Positions 44,583 through 54,444 are shown, counted from the stretch's first letter. The stretch is DNA of 64,000 nt from [Clostridium] symbiosum (GCA_021769625.1 JAETSN010000004.1:1-64000), one strand, 5' to 3'. Notes: generated from the letters alone by a model not told the origin. A program made the numbers and translations.

Positions 44583-46187
44583 TTACACCACCGCTTCGAT
44601 AATCCTCTTTCCTCCCACCACAATTTCATGCACCCCGATCTGCTTATGCTTATTGAAATTAAAACTGAGCATATACCCTTCATCAACATGATAATTCTCA
44701 AGATACCCTGTCAACTGTTCCTCACCGCGTTTGTTGTATTCCTCTCCCCGCCATATTTTCATCTCGATGATATACTGCCTGCCGAGATAATCCACTATCA
44801 CATCTGTCCGGCGCAGATCCCTTGTTCTCGCTTCCACATAATAATTTCCCGTTCCGTTGATGATGGGCCTCAAGTAAAGCAGAAAATATTGCCTTCCCTC
44901 TTCTTCCAGAAAATGCTCTTCCCTGTCCCCATATATATCATGAAAATGTTCTGTAAATTTTTCCAGGATACGCCTCATGTTCAGGCAGCCATCTGCGATA
45001 AACTGATTCTTATCCTGAAGAGACGCTTTATAAATATCCGTCCCCCGCAATTCATTTTCCGACAGATAATAATTATACAGGCGGGTCTCAAAAATTCTGT
45101 TTGCGATCGCCACTTTGCCATCCTGATTTTTGATAAAGCCAAACATAGACGCGATATCCATGATATCCCCGTCTGCCGTATAAGAGAATGTTCTCCCGGT
45201 GAACAGCAATGTCCGTATCATCCTGTTTAACTTCGGATAATCAAGCAGCTTCCCTATCAAAGAATCAAACAGTGTGTTCTTCTCCACCAGAAGCATCCGG
45301 ACCGCCTCAAAAAATCCCTCTTCGCTCCATGCCGCCCCCTTCGAGCCATCCCCCACTTTGCCGGCGATATCCTCATCTATCAACTGACAAAGCCTTGAAA
45401 CCAAAAAAGGATAACCCGAAGTATAGTCGTGTATCCTGCCCGCCATCTTTTCAATGTTCATCCCGGTGCAATGCTCCTTCTCATATTCCTGAAGCATTCC
45501 GGCGATATCATCCCGCGAAAAACTCATATCAACTTTTAAATCTGTCGCTATGTTCCACGGACTGTTATATCTATGCTCTTCCTGCGGACGGAATTTTTGT
45601 TTCAGGTTCCTGATATCATACACTCCCGCCAAAATGACAGAGCGGAATGCAGGCTGGATATCACGATCGATATACATGGCGCGGAGCTGCGCCAGAAAAT
45701 CCAGAAACACCTGATTGTTCGATGCGCTGTCCACCTCATCGATCATCAGCACGATCGGTTTATCTGATGCGGAACAAATATCATTCAGAGCCTCAAATAA
45801 CTCTTTCAGCGTAAAATGTCTGTTTTCCGCATTTGCATTTTTTCTCAGTGTCGTTTCGGCTTCCTGAATCCTTTCATTTTCTGTCAGATCATTTCTTTTT
45901 AATCCTCTGAGAAACGAATTTGCAAAAGCGATCGAAAATACATTTCCATTCTCGAATTTTGCCTGATCAAATATCTGAAAATCAATAGACACCACATGGT
46001 AATCACATTGCAGATAGCCGCAGAGCGCCCGCAGCGTGGTAGTCTTTCCGTATTGCCGCGCTCTGTTGATCGTAATATATTTTCCTGCATCCACAAGCCG
46101 CTTTATCTCACTCAGCCGCCCTTCTATGTTTACCATATAATGCTCTTTTGGAATACATACTCCGGTTGTATTAAAAACTCTGAGCAT
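44583..46187 (-). CDS. AAA-like ATPase with C-terminal PD-(D/E)XK nuclease domain
   Basis: A 534-residue protein. Residues 1-330 are an AAA-like ATPase of the AAA_35 kind: Walker A in RARQYGKTTTLRAL, Walker B in VLMIDEVDSASN, and the DYTSGYPFLVSRLCQLI stretch typical of that group. The C-terminal 100 residues have the nuclease pattern RTDVIVDYLGRQYIIEMKIW with Asp and Glu-x-Lys. Such fusions are common in Bacteroides and Clostridia, are often present in many copies and have unknown function; a defence or mobile-element origin has been proposed by analogy only. GGGAGG lies 8 bases before the ATG. Confidence 0.85.
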   Translation of the reverse strand: MLRVFNTTGVCIPKEHYMVNIEGRLSEIKRLVDAGKYITINRARQYGKTTTLRALCGYLQCDYHVVSIDFQIFDQAKFENGNVFSIAFANSFLRGLKRNDLTENERIQEAETTLRKNANAENRHFTLKELFEALNDICSASDKPIVLMIDEVDSASNNQVFLDFLAQLRAMYIDRDIQPAFRSVILAGVYDIRNLKQKFRPQEEHRYNSPWNIATDLKVDMSFSRDDIAGMLQEYEKEHCTGMNIEKMAGRIHDYTSGYPFLVSRLCQLIDEDIAGKVGDGSKGAAWSEEGFFEAVRMLLVEKNTLFDSLIGKLLDYPKLNRMIRTLLFTGRTFSYTADGDIMDIASMFGFIKNQDGKVAIANRIFETRLYNYYLSENELRGTDIYKASLQDKNQFIADGCLNMRRILEKFTEHFHDIYGDREEHFLEEEGRQYFLLYLRPIINGTGNYYVEARTRDLRRTDVIVDYLGRQYIIEMKIWRGEEYNKRGEEQLTGYLENYHVDEGYMLSFNFNKHKQIGVHEIVVGGKRIIEAVV

Positions 46188-46234
46188 TTACACCCCTCCC
46201 TTTCCGGATACCGATACTACAACACACTTTCCGC

Positions 46235-46501
46235 TTACCGCACATCCTTATACAGCAGATAATAATCTGTCTCCACATTCCCCATCTGCTCCTTCATCCA
46301 CCGCATGGCATCCTCCAACGCCTTATTGTACACGGCCGGCGCCAGATGTTCGCAGAACAGCTCTATGATCTGCTGCTGTTCAATGATCCCGATCTCCTCC
46401 CCCCGGGCATCCAGATAAAATGCTTTCACCTCATCGGCAAGCCGTTTTTTCTGTTCATCGTTCAGTTTTACCGCCTCATTCAGATTTTTCCTGTTTCTCA
46501 T
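46235..46501 (-). CDS. DUF2164 family protein
   Basis: An 88-residue protein matching DUF2164: LNDEQKKRLADEVKAFYL, RGEEIGIIEQQQIIELF and YNKALEDAMRWMKEQM. It is a small all-helical protein with no known reaction. It starts 34 bases after the sodium symporter stop on the same strand and may be part of that unit. Confidence 0.85.
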   Translation of the reverse strand: MRNRKNLNEAVKLNDEQKKRLADEVKAFYLDARGEEIGIIEQQQIIELFCEHLAPAVYNKALEDAMRWMKEQMGNVETDYYLLYKDVR

Positions 46502-46535
46502 ATCCCCGCTGCTTCCCTCCGTATTTTTCGCATGC

Positions 46536-47894
46536 TCACCCGAACCATCCCTGCAGGATCAGCAAAATGAGCAGCACCGGCAGGATATACGTCACATAGA
46601 TCCGGATCCCCTTCGGTATTTTCAGTCCCTCCCCGGTGTTCGCCTCTTTCAGATAGTGATCAAACCCCCAGCCATATCTTGTCACGCAAAACAGCAGATA
46701 GATCAGCGAACCGATCGGCAGGATGCAGTTGCTGACGATAAAGTCCTCCAGATCCAGCACTGCGGAGCCTTCTCCCATCGGCTGAAAAGCCGACCACAGA
46801 TTATACCCGAACACGCAGGGCAGGGACAGCACGATCAGCAGCACCAGATTGACCATGCATGACTTTTTTCTGCTTAAGTGGAACAGATCCATCCCGCAGG
46901 AGATAATATTCTCAAACACCGCCAATATCGTGGAAAAAGCGGCAAATGTCATAAACAGGAAAAAGAGCGCGCCCCAGATCCTTCCCGCCGCCATATGGTT
47001 AAACACATTGGGCAGGGTGATAAAGATCAGGCTTGGCCCGTTGTCCGGGCTGATGTCAAAGGCAAAACATGTGGGGAAAATGATGAGTCCCGACATGATC
47101 GCTACAAAGGTATCCAGGATCGCGATATTCACGGACTCCCCCAACAGAGTATGCTTTTTATCGATATAACTGCCGAAGATCGCCATCGCGCCGATCCCAA
47201 GGCTCAAGGTGAAAAATGCCTGATTCATCGCCGCGACGACGGTCTCCAGGATTCCCGCCTCCTTCATCCTCTCCAGGTCAGGCACCAGATAAAATCTCAG
47301 CCCATCCATAGCGCCCTCCAACGTCAGCCCACGCACCGCCAGGATCACGATGATAAGCAGCAGAAGCACCATCATGATCTTCGTGATCTTTTCCACGCCC
47401 TTTTGCAGCCCTATGGAACAGACCAGGATACCCGCCGCCACGATAATGACCATCACCACCGTCAGCACAAGCGGATCTTCCAGCATGCTCTGGAACATCC
47501 CCGCCACCTCAGCGGTATCCTTACCGTCAAACCTGCCCAGCAGCATCTGGTAAAAATAGTACAGCATCCAGCCCGCAACAGTGGTATAGAACATCATCAG
47601 GATATAGTTCCCCGCCATGCCCAGATATCCGTTCAGATGCCATTTCTGTCCCGGCCTTTCCAGTTCGGTAAAACTCCTGACAATACTCTTTCTGCTGGCT
47701 CGCCCCACCGCAAACTCCATTGTCATGACAGGCACGCCCATCGCCACCAGAAAAAGCAGATACAGCAGCACGAACATGCCGCCGCCGTACATCCCCGTAA
47801 TATAGGGAAACCTCCACACATTGCCGATGCCGATGGCACATCCTGCAGACAGCAGGATAAACCCCATCCGTGATCCTAATCTTTCTCTTTCCAT
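46536..47894 (-). CDS. Sodium-dependent transporter of the NSS/SNF family
   Basis: About 452 residues with 11-12 membrane helices in the LeuT arrangement, a sodium symporter for amino acids or amines. GIGNVWRFPYI in helix 1 holds the sodium and substrate site, followed by GMYGGGMFVLLYLLFL. Helix 6 and 7 patterns (FFTLSLGIGAMAIFGSY, NIAILDTFVAIMSGLIIFP) are also clear. The substrate cannot be told. The frame is open to 47990; the ATG at 47894 has GGGAG at 9 bases and fits the family start. Confidence 0.9.
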   Translation of the reverse strand: MERERLGSRMGFILLSAGCAIGIGNVWRFPYITGMYGGGMFVLLYLLFLVAMGVPVMTMEFAVGRASRKSIVRSFTELERPGQKWHLNGYLGMAGNYILMMFYTTVAGWMLYYFYQMLLGRFDGKDTAEVAGMFQSMLEDPLVLTVVMVIIVAAGILVCSIGLQKGVEKITKIMMVLLLLIIVILAVRGLTLEGAMDGLRFYLVPDLERMKEAGILETVVAAMNQAFFTLSLGIGAMAIFGSYIDKKHTLLGESVNIAILDTFVAIMSGLIIFPTCFAFDISPDNGPSLIFITLPNVFNHMAAGRIWGALFFLFMTFAAFSTILAVFENIISCGMDLFHLSRKKSCMVNLVLLIVLSLPCVFGYNLWSAFQPMGEGSAVLDLEDFIVSNCILPIGSLIYLLFCVTRYGWGFDHYLKEANTGEGLKIPKGIRIYVTYILPVLLILLILQGWFG

Positions 47895-48030
47895 CCGATC
47901 ATTCTCCCTCATTTTCCTTTTGTATAATATGTTGTCCTCTTTATATTCCATACCCACATGGCATTTACCAAAGTGACTGTTCCCGGTCAACCAGAAATCT
48001 GCTCAGGCATACTGGCGGCTGCCGCGAGGT

Positions 48031-49641
48031 TCAGTCCTCCGTATCCGCCGCGTCAAAATACGCGTCAAACACCCGCCTTGCGATCGGCACCGCATAATCG
48101 CCGCCGGAACCCGCGCCCTCGATGATGACCGTGACACAGATCTGCGGATCTTCCGCCGGCGCAAAGCCGGTAAACCACGCATGGGAATCCCTGTCCTTGT
48201 TATACTCCGCGGAACCGGTCTTTCCCGCCGCCGTATAGGGCCGCCCCTGCAACCTTGTGGCAGTGCCGGATTCCACCACTTCCCGCATCAGCCCCTGCAG
48301 GATATAGGCTTCCTGCTGGGTCATCATCTCCGTAGTACCCGGGGAAGAAAACCGTTTGATCACGGCGCCGTTTGAATTCTCCACATGATCCACCACATAC
48401 GGCTGTTGCAGCACGCCGTCGTTGGCGATGGCGCAGGTGATCAGATTCATATGCAGCGGCGTCACCAGCGTTTCCCCCTGTCCGATGGCGATCTGCATCT
48501 GATCGTTCGCCGACATATCCGGCTTGATCTTCACCGTGCTGACGGACGACTCCAGATCAAAGGGAAGGTTTTCCCCGAACAGGAGTTTATCCAGTGTTTT
48601 ATCGAAACTGTCCCAGTCCACCTTCGTCCCCATATTGGCAAAGGAAGAGTTGCAGGACTTCGCAAAGGATTTCTCGAAATCCACTTTTCCGTGGTTCGCC
48701 CCGTGGTAGCACTGTATCCTCGATCCGTCTATCTTGATGGAACCGTTGCAGGTAAAACTGTAATTCGTGTAAGTGGACGGATTTTCATGGATATACTCCA
48801 GCGCCGTCACGATCTTGAATGTCGATCCCGGCGGATACAGCCCCTGCGACGCCCGGTTCAGCAAAACCCCCGACTCGTCATCTTCCAGCAGGTCCTCCCA
48901 GATCTCCGATATCTCATTTGGATTGAAATCCGGCTTCGAGACCATGGCAAGCACCTCGCCGGTCTTCGGGTCCGTGGCAATGATCGCGCCCTCATAGATG
49001 CCCAGCGCCCTGTTTGCAGCCTCCTGCATCTTCACATCCAGCGTTGTATAGACATTGTCACCGGGATTTTTCCGGTCCTTCATCCCGTTGTCCATCTTCT
49101 CATTGATCGGCGCATTGGACTGGATCAGATAATAATTCATTTTATTCTCAATGCCCGTCTTTCCCTTGGTGGAATACCCAACCACATGGGAGAACAGGCT
49201 GTCATAGGGATATCTTCTGACTTCCGAGCCGTCCGCCTGGGTGATCGTTTCTGCCAGCACCTCTCCGCCTCTCGCCATGATGCTTCCCCGACGGTTCTGC
49301 GCCACCAGGATCTGCTGCCCGGCATTATAACTGTTGTTGATCATGACCTCCTGATTCTGATAGACATAGACGCATATATAGGTCATCATCCCGAGAAACA
49401 GGAAAACAAAAAAGTAGGATACCAACAGTATCTCCCTGTTTTTATGTTTCTTCTTTTTCTTCCTCGAAGCCTTCTTTTCCGAATATGCTTTCTCCGGCCC
49501 CGCCTTCACTAAATCTTTCTTCCCCGAAAAAGAATTCCTCTTTTCCGGCCCTGTCAGTCTCTCCGGTTCCTTCACTTTCTTCTTTTCCGGCTCTTTCAAG
49601 TTTCCGCCTGCCTCCGGCGGCTTTATTTTTCTTTTTAACAT
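48031..49641 (-). CDS. Penicillin-binding protein 2-type transpeptidase
   Basis: A membrane-anchored transpeptidase that cross-links peptidoglycan. Active-site motifs are complete: STFK near residue 286, SCN near 346, KTGS near 489. A membrane helix (EILLVSYFFVFLFLGMMTYIC) precedes them. The N-terminal 70 residues are an unusual Lys/Glu/Pro-rich tail. The first 200 bases overlap the end of the SEDS gene in another frame. The ATG at 49641 has AAGGAG at 6 bases; an ATG five codons earlier lies before that site. With the SEDS protein it should form a glycan polymerase-transpeptidase complex. Confidence 0.92.
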   Translation of the reverse strand: MLKRKIKPPEAGGNLKEPEKKKVKEPERLTGPEKRNSFSGKKDLVKAGPEKAYSEKKASRKKKKKHKNREILLVSYFFVFLFLGMMTYICVYVYQNQEVMINNSYNAGQQILVAQNRRGSIMARGGEVLAETITQADGSEVRRYPYDSLFSHVVGYSTKGKTGIENKMNYYLIQSNAPINEKMDNGMKDRKNPGDNVYTTLDVKMQEAANRALGIYEGAIIATDPKTGEVLAMVSKPDFNPNEISEIWEDLLEDDESGVLLNRASQGLYPPGSTFKIVTALEYIHENPSTYTNYSFTCNGSIKIDGSRIQCYHGANHGKVDFEKSFAKSCNSSFANMGTKVDWDSFDKTLDKLLFGENLPFDLESSVSTVKIKPDMSANDQMQIAIGQGETLVTPLHMNLITCAIANDGVLQQPYVVDHVENSNGAVIKRFSSPGTTEMMTQQEAYILQGLMREVVESGTATRLQGRPYTAAGKTGSAEYNKDRDSHAWFTGFAPAEDPQICVTVIIEGAGSGGDYAVPIARRVFDAYFDAADTED

Positions 49642-50950
49642 TGAGCGCTCCTTCATCCTGTCTGATGATATATAATCCTTCCATGATCGAAAACATGATC
49701 AGTGTTGTCATGACCGAACTGCCGCCATAGCTGACAAGGGACAGAGTCACCCCCGTGAGCGGAATAAATTTTGTATCCCCGCCGATGGTCAGAAACACCT
49801 GAAAGATATATAAAATTCCCATACCAAACGCTATAAGCTGATAAAATCTGTCTTTAAACCGCATGGAAATATCCATGAACATGATAAAACAGCTCAGTGA
49901 TATCATGATCACGCAAAGCGCTGTGATCAATCCCATCTCCTCCGACACTGCGGAAAAAATAAAATCCCTCTCCACCTTCGGAATATCCCCCGGCGCCCCC
50001 TGAAAAAGCCCCAATCCGAAAAGACCTCCTCTTCCGAGAGAAAACAGGGACTGGGTGACCTGATACCCTTCCCCGTCTATCACGCTCCAGGGGTCCTTCC
50101 ACGCCTGTACCCGCACCTGCACATGCCGGAAAAGCCGGTAGGCGATCACCGAAGCGCCGCAGCCGCCGGCGGCGCCGAGCAGCAGATACCAGAAATTCCT
50201 CGTGGCAAGAAAGACCATCAGCACATACGTCACAAAAAAGATCAGCGCGCTCCCCAGGTCCCTGGACGCCACAAGGATCAGCACATGGATCCCCGCCACC
50301 GCCGTCACATACGCCACCTGCAGCAGGCCGGTGCTCTGATACAGCGCACTGGCAATAAAAAATACAAACACGATCTTGACAAACTCCGACGGCTGGAAAC
50401 TGATCCCGAACACGGAGTAGGACAGCTTGGAGCCATAAGTCGCATTCCCCAAAAGCAGCACCGCCCCGAGGGGCAAAATCCCGATCAGGGCATAAAGCCA
50501 GCTGTAGTTTCCCAGAATCTTTACCCGCCGCATAATATACGGCACAGCCATCGCCACCGCCATGGACCCCAGCACGATCACAAACTGCCGGATCGCCAGA
50601 CGCATATCCAGCCTCGTCAGCACCACAAAACCGATCACGAGCAGCATGCACATGTTATGGAGCACGAGCCTGTTGACCGCCGGATAGCACAGTTCAAACA
50701 GCACCAGCACCGCAAATACCGCGAGCTGCTGGAACGCATAGAAAAACAGGTACTGCAGATCCCCCGTCTTAATGCAGATGGTCAGAAAACAGGTGAAATG
50801 CACAAAAAACAGCAGGATCACCTGTCTCGTATAGATCCCTTTTCTCTGCTTTTCCTCCCGGAATCTGAATACCGAAAAACTTTCGTAGGTATAGATCGCC
50901 ATACAGAGGGCTATGAAATATTTTGATAAAGCAACTACATACTGTTCCAT
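49442..50950 (-). CDS. SEDS family peptidoglycan polymerase (FtsW/RodA/SpoVE type)
   Basis: A 502-residue membrane glycosyltransferase that polymerises lipid II. About 10 helices, with the family markers NATYGSKLSYSVFGISFQPSEFVKI, ASRDLGSALIFF and the catalytic-loop region EEMGLITALCV. The last 68 residues form a Glu/Gly/Lys-rich tail (ERAGKEESEGTGETDRAGK) that is not usual for SEDS proteins and is encoded by DNA also read as the PBP2 N-terminus. It starts 6 bases after the U32 gene stop and forms an operon with U32 and PBP2. Confidence 0.92.
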   Translation of the reverse strand: MEQYVVALSKYFIALCMAIYTYESFSVFRFREEKQRKGIYTRQVILLFFVHFTCFLTICIKTGDLQYLFFYAFQQLAVFAVLVLFELCYPAVNRLVLHNMCMLLVIGFVVLTRLDMRLAIRQFVIVLGSMAVAMAVPYIMRRVKILGNYSWLYALIGILPLGAVLLLGNATYGSKLSYSVFGISFQPSEFVKIVFVFFIASALYQSTGLLQVAYVTAVAGIHVLILVASRDLGSALIFFVTYVLMVFLATRNFWYLLLGAAGGCGASVIAYRLFRHVQVRVQAWKDPWSVIDGEGYQVTQSLFSLGRGGLFGLGLFQGAPGDIPKVERDFIFSAVSEEMGLITALCVIMISLSCFIMFMDISMRFKDRFYQLIAFGMGILYIFQVFLTIGGDTKFIPLTGVTLSLVSYGGSSVMTTLIMFSIMEGLYIIRQDEGALNVKKKNKAAGGRRKLERAGKEESEGTGETDRAGKEEFFFGEERFSEGGAGESIFGKEGFEEEKEET

Positions 50951-50956
50951 AAATCT

Positions 50957-53767
50957 CTATTCTACAGACCGGCGGAAACGTCCCTGCGTGACTTCCATCC
51001 CGGCTATTTTTCCTTTTTTTGTCTCCGTCATGTCACTGCCGGCACTTTTGCTTTTGCTCTTCCCCTGTTTTATCCCGCTTCCCCGGACATCGTTTCTTTT
51101 ATCCTTCTCTGATCGTTTGTTCTTCCCCTCTAATTCAGATGCCAGAATATCCTGAAAAGTTTTCAGCACTTCCCCTGCGGTATCCCCGTCCTCCGTCGTA
51201 AATTCTATCCGGAATGCCCTGATCCCGTCCTGCAGCAGCATCCACAAATTTTCATGATACGATGTGGGCAGGCAGTTATAAATGATATTATAACAGTGAT
51301 CACAGTTTGTATAAACAGGAAATATATTGCCCATCCTGTCAGTCAGTTCCGTGTAATGCTTTCTGTTTTTATCGCACCGGCCAGAAGAGAGTTTGATGCA
51401 GTTGGCTGACACCATAAACGGAGTCCTGCCGTATACAGGCGCTTCCAGTTTTCCACGGCGCAGCGGTCTCTCCGCATCATCTGCAACGTCTGCACGATCT
51501 GCATTGACACCGTTACCTTCACTGCCCTCGCTGTCTTCGTTGTCCCCGGTATCTGCACTGTCTTCAGGATGCGGTATTTTTTCTTCCTCCTTCACACAGG
51601 CTTCCCCGGCTGCCGTGCACAGCTCCCGGATCTCATTGCTGTCCAGCTCCAACGGAATGCTGATGCTGTCCAGTTCCTTTCTCCAGAAAGAAACCGCCTC
51701 CCGATTCCATGCGTAAAGGGAGGCTTCCCCGGCGATCCTTCCCCGCCAGGAAATACTCTTTACCCACGCAAGTACATCGACAGTACCGCAATACAAAACA
51801 TCGGGCTTTCCTTCCTCTATCACCGCCTGCAGTCTTTTCAGAAAAGCCTCGTCACTTTTCCGAAAGACCACCGGACACTTTATGCCCCAGTTTACTTTTT
51901 TGCTGCAGAGCCTTTTTCTGATCTCAGCGTCCTCCAAAAGCAGGTCGGCATCGATGACAAGCGTTTCCTTTATATCCGCCGTCTTTCTGTCTTCCGCGTT
52001 TTCCACGATGGAAATAGCATGGCTGGCAACCGGCTCCGCAGCGGCTGTCCGTTTTCCCTCTGCCCTTTCCATGGCGGAAATAACGGCTTCAAACTGCTCT
52101 CTGGTCTGTATCATGATCTTTAGGTCACAAGCCGCTGTCTCACTCTCCGGATCTTTGTATCCTTCCCAGCCGCTTTTCGGCTTTTGGCAACCTTCCCATC
52201 CGCCCGCTTCCGGTTTCTCCTGCGGTTCATCCCCTTCCAGCCGGCCCTCCGGATTTTTGCCATACCCCTCATATCCCTGTGCTTCCACAGTCTGACACTT
52301 CTGTTGATCTCCGTTTTTTGGCGGTTCTGCAGCATCCCGCGCGCCGTATGCCGTATATATTTTCTGCAAAAGCTCCCTGCGGAGCTGTTTGATCCATTTC
52401 ACCGGCACAAAAGTATTATCGCCCAGTTCCACCTCGCACTTTTCCACCGTAAAAGGTGTTCCGCCGGTCTTTACAAGCTGTCCTCTGATCTCTTCCTCGC
52501 TCACCGACCGTTTTTCGGCATTCTCCGCCACAGGCCCGGATACGGAAACGCATATTTCTGCCTTTTCTCTGCCCTCCGATAAACTGTCTGATAAACTATC
52601 CGATAAGCGCCCCTCAATATAGAGCGGCTCTCCTGCCCTGCATTTCATACGGATATTCACTGCCTTTTTCGGCAGTTCCCGGATATAAGTTTCCCGCAGA
52701 TCCTTTAAGAGCGCCGGATCCGCATCGTTATATCCCGGTTTTTGCAGCGTCAACATCTCCTGCCCTCTGCTCCTAAAATAATAGCCGCTTCCGGCCTCGC
52801 TTCTGATGTAAAGATCCGCCAGTAGCCGCTTATCACTCTGATCGATCTTCCATCCCTGCCTGTAGACACTTATGTTCTCTCCTTTACCCGCTTCAATAGA
52901 TATATTTTTTATACTATTCATTTCATTTACATTCTTTTTATCCGCTTCCCTTTTATCGTTTGCCCTGCCTCCTACAGAAATATGTTCATAATATTTATCT
53001 ATATATTTTCTATACACAGACACAACACCAGCAACATACTCCGGTTTCTTCATCCGTCCCTCGATCTTAAACGAATCGATCCCCGCCCCAATCAGCTCCG
53101 GTATATGCTCCAACGTATTCATATCCTTTAAGCTCAGAAAATACCCGTCTTTTCCCGCCGTTTTATAGGGCAGTCTGCAGGGCTGGGCGCAGCGGCCGCG
53201 GTTGCCGCTCCTGCCGCCGATCACACTGCTCATCAGGCATTGCCCGGAATAGCAGTAGCACATGGCACCGTGAATAAAGGCCTCTATCTCAACAGGGACT
53301 TTCTCTTTGATAAATCTTATCTCCTCTAAAGACAGCTCCCTTGCCGGCACGATCCGCTCACATCCTGCCTTCTTCAGGTAAGATGCGCCGTATATGCCCG
53401 TGATCGTCATCTGGGTGCTGGCATGGAATTTCAAATCGGGAAAATACTTCTTCAAAAAGCCAAGCACACCTGTATCCTGCACGATAACGCCATCCAGGCC
53501 CGCCTCATACAACGGCTGTATATAGCCGTATATTCTTGAAAACTCCCGCTCTTTTACCAGCGTATTGACCGTCAGATACACCCTGACACCGAAGAGATGA
53601 GCCTGTCTGATGACCGACACCAGATCTTCCTCCGAAAAATTCTCCGCATAAGCCCTTGCGCCAAATTCCCTGCCGCCCAAATAAACCGCATCCGCTCCGG
53701 CGTTCACCGCCGCAAGAAAACTTTCATAGCTGCCGCAGGGAGCAAGCAGTTCCACTTTTTTCCCCAT
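50957..53767 (-). CDS. U32 family peptidase-like protein with DUF3656, enlarged
   Basis: A 936-residue protein of the U32 family. Members act in RNA hydroxylation (RlhA, TrhP) or as proteases. The core is at residues 4-260: LAPCGSYESFLAAVNAGADA, YLTVNTLVKEREF, and the Cys-rich MCYCYSGQCLMSS with GRCAQPCRLPY. These Cys may hold an iron-sulfur cluster. A long acidic stretch around residues 475-560 has repeats such as GWEGYKDPESE. DUF3656-like parts follow. AGM-start ambiguity is small: the second Met is chosen. It is the first gene of the cell-wall operon. Confidence 0.88.
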   Translation of the reverse strand: MGKKVELLAPCGSYESFLAAVNAGADAVYLGGREFGARAYAENFSEEDLVSVIRQAHLFGVRVYLTVNTLVKEREFSRIYGYIQPLYEAGLDGVIVQDTGVLGFLKKYFPDLKFHASTQMTITGIYGASYLKKAGCERIVPARELSLEEIRFIKEKVPVEIEAFIHGAMCYCYSGQCLMSSVIGGRSGNRGRCAQPCRLPYKTAGKDGYFLSLKDMNTLEHIPELIGAGIDSFKIEGRMKKPEYVAGVVSVYRKYIDKYYEHISVGGRANDKREADKKNVNEMNSIKNISIEAGKGENISVYRQGWKIDQSDKRLLADLYIRSEAGSGYYFRSRGQEMLTLQKPGYNDADPALLKDLRETYIRELPKKAVNIRMKCRAGEPLYIEGRLSDSLSDSLSEGREKAEICVSVSGPVAENAEKRSVSEEEIRGQLVKTGGTPFTVEKCEVELGDNTFVPVKWIKQLRRELLQKIYTAYGARDAAEPPKNGDQQKCQTVEAQGYEGYGKNPEGRLEGDEPQEKPEAGGWEGCQKPKSGWEGYKDPESETAACDLKIMIQTREQFEAVISAMERAEGKRTAAAEPVASHAISIVENAEDRKTADIKETLVIDADLLLEDAEIRKRLCSKKVNWGIKCPVVFRKSDEAFLKRLQAVIEEGKPDVLYCGTVDVLAWVKSISWRGRIAGEASLYAWNREAVSFWRKELDSISIPLELDSNEIRELCTAAGEACVKEEEKIPHPEDSADTGDNEDSEGSEGNGVNADRADVADDAERPLRRGKLEAPVYGRTPFMVSANCIKLSSGRCDKNRKHYTELTDRMGNIFPVYTNCDHCYNIIYNCLPTSYHENLWMLLQDGIRAFRIEFTTEDGDTAGEVLKTFQDILASELEGKNKRSEKDKRNDVRGSGIKQGKSKSKSAGSDMTETKKGKIAGMEVTQGRFRRSVE

Positions 53768-53795
53768 CACTTCTCCTGTACTTTCCTATATGATG

Positions 53796-53820
53796 AAAAA
53801 AGCTGTCGCTTTCCGACAGC
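53796..53820 (-). terminator. zapA terminator
   Basis: GCTGTCG and CGACAGC form a 7-bp stem with a 5-base loop, followed by six T on the minus strand. It lies only about 30 bases before the U32 start, so the U32 operon probably depends on readthrough or on a promoter within this gap. Confidence 0.88.
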
Positions 53821-53833
53821 CTTTTGGTACTTT

Positions 53834-54238
53834 CTAGTTCTTCCCTTTTAATTCCGTTTCCAAACGTACTATTTTTTTTGCATTTTCCTGCAGTTCCGTA
53901 TTCATATTCCTCACATTTTTCTCGGAATTTTCAAGCTTGATCTGATAGGAAATCAACTCATGTTTCAGATCGTACAATTCCTTTTCCTTCGCTTTTACTT
54001 CTTCCTCCAGAATGCTGATCTGCTTTTTCGCCTTAAAATACTCGTCGGCAATATTGATCTGCATCAGCACGCTCTGCATATCCAACGGCAGTTTTTTAAA
54101 ACTGTCCATCTTCCCGTACTCTGCCATTTTATTGTTGATATAACTGGCTACTTTCTGAAAATATTCTTCGCTTTCATACCCGCTCAGCGTATATACTTTC
54201 CCGCCGATCAAAACTTCAGCATCCACTTTGGAATCCAT
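53834..54238 (-). CDS. zapA: Cell division protein ZapA
   Basis: A 134-residue protein that bundles FtsZ filaments. The N-terminal domain has VDAEVLIGGKVYTLSGYESEEYF and VASYINNKMAEY; the C-terminal half is a coiled coil (ISILEEEVKAKEKELYDL). The frame opens at 54298, but the ATG at 54238 has GAGG at 8 bases and is the family start. Confidence 0.92.
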   Translation of the reverse strand: MDSKVDAEVLIGGKVYTLSGYESEEYFQKVASYINNKMAEYGKMDSFKKLPLDMQSVLMQINIADEYFKAKKQISILEEEVKAKEKELYDLKHELISYQIKLENSEKNVRNMNTELQENAKKIVRLETELKGKN

Positions 54239-54370
54239 ACCGTTTCCCTCATTTGCAAAGCACAAAATATGCTGCTTATCCTTAAAAAAATATACCATAT
54301 CTATTATACATGATATTACGGTATAATTGCAAGCCCGAAATTTTGTATAGTTCCATCTAGTTGACGACAG

Positions 54371-54407
54371 CGGACGCTGGGAGGAAAATCAAATCCTCTC
54401 GGCTGGT
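54371..54407. repeat. Short hairpin with the ends of the palindromic element
   Basis: CGGACGC ... GGCTGGT with a 10-bp stem GCTGGGAGGA/TCCTCTCGGC between. The two ends match the ends of the 150-bp elements at 34526 and 37817, in the reverse orientation. It may be an internally deleted relic; the similarity is short. Confidence 0.4.
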
Positions 54408-54444
54408 CAGTGGCATTAACTTATATGAAAGGCTGAACTATTAC

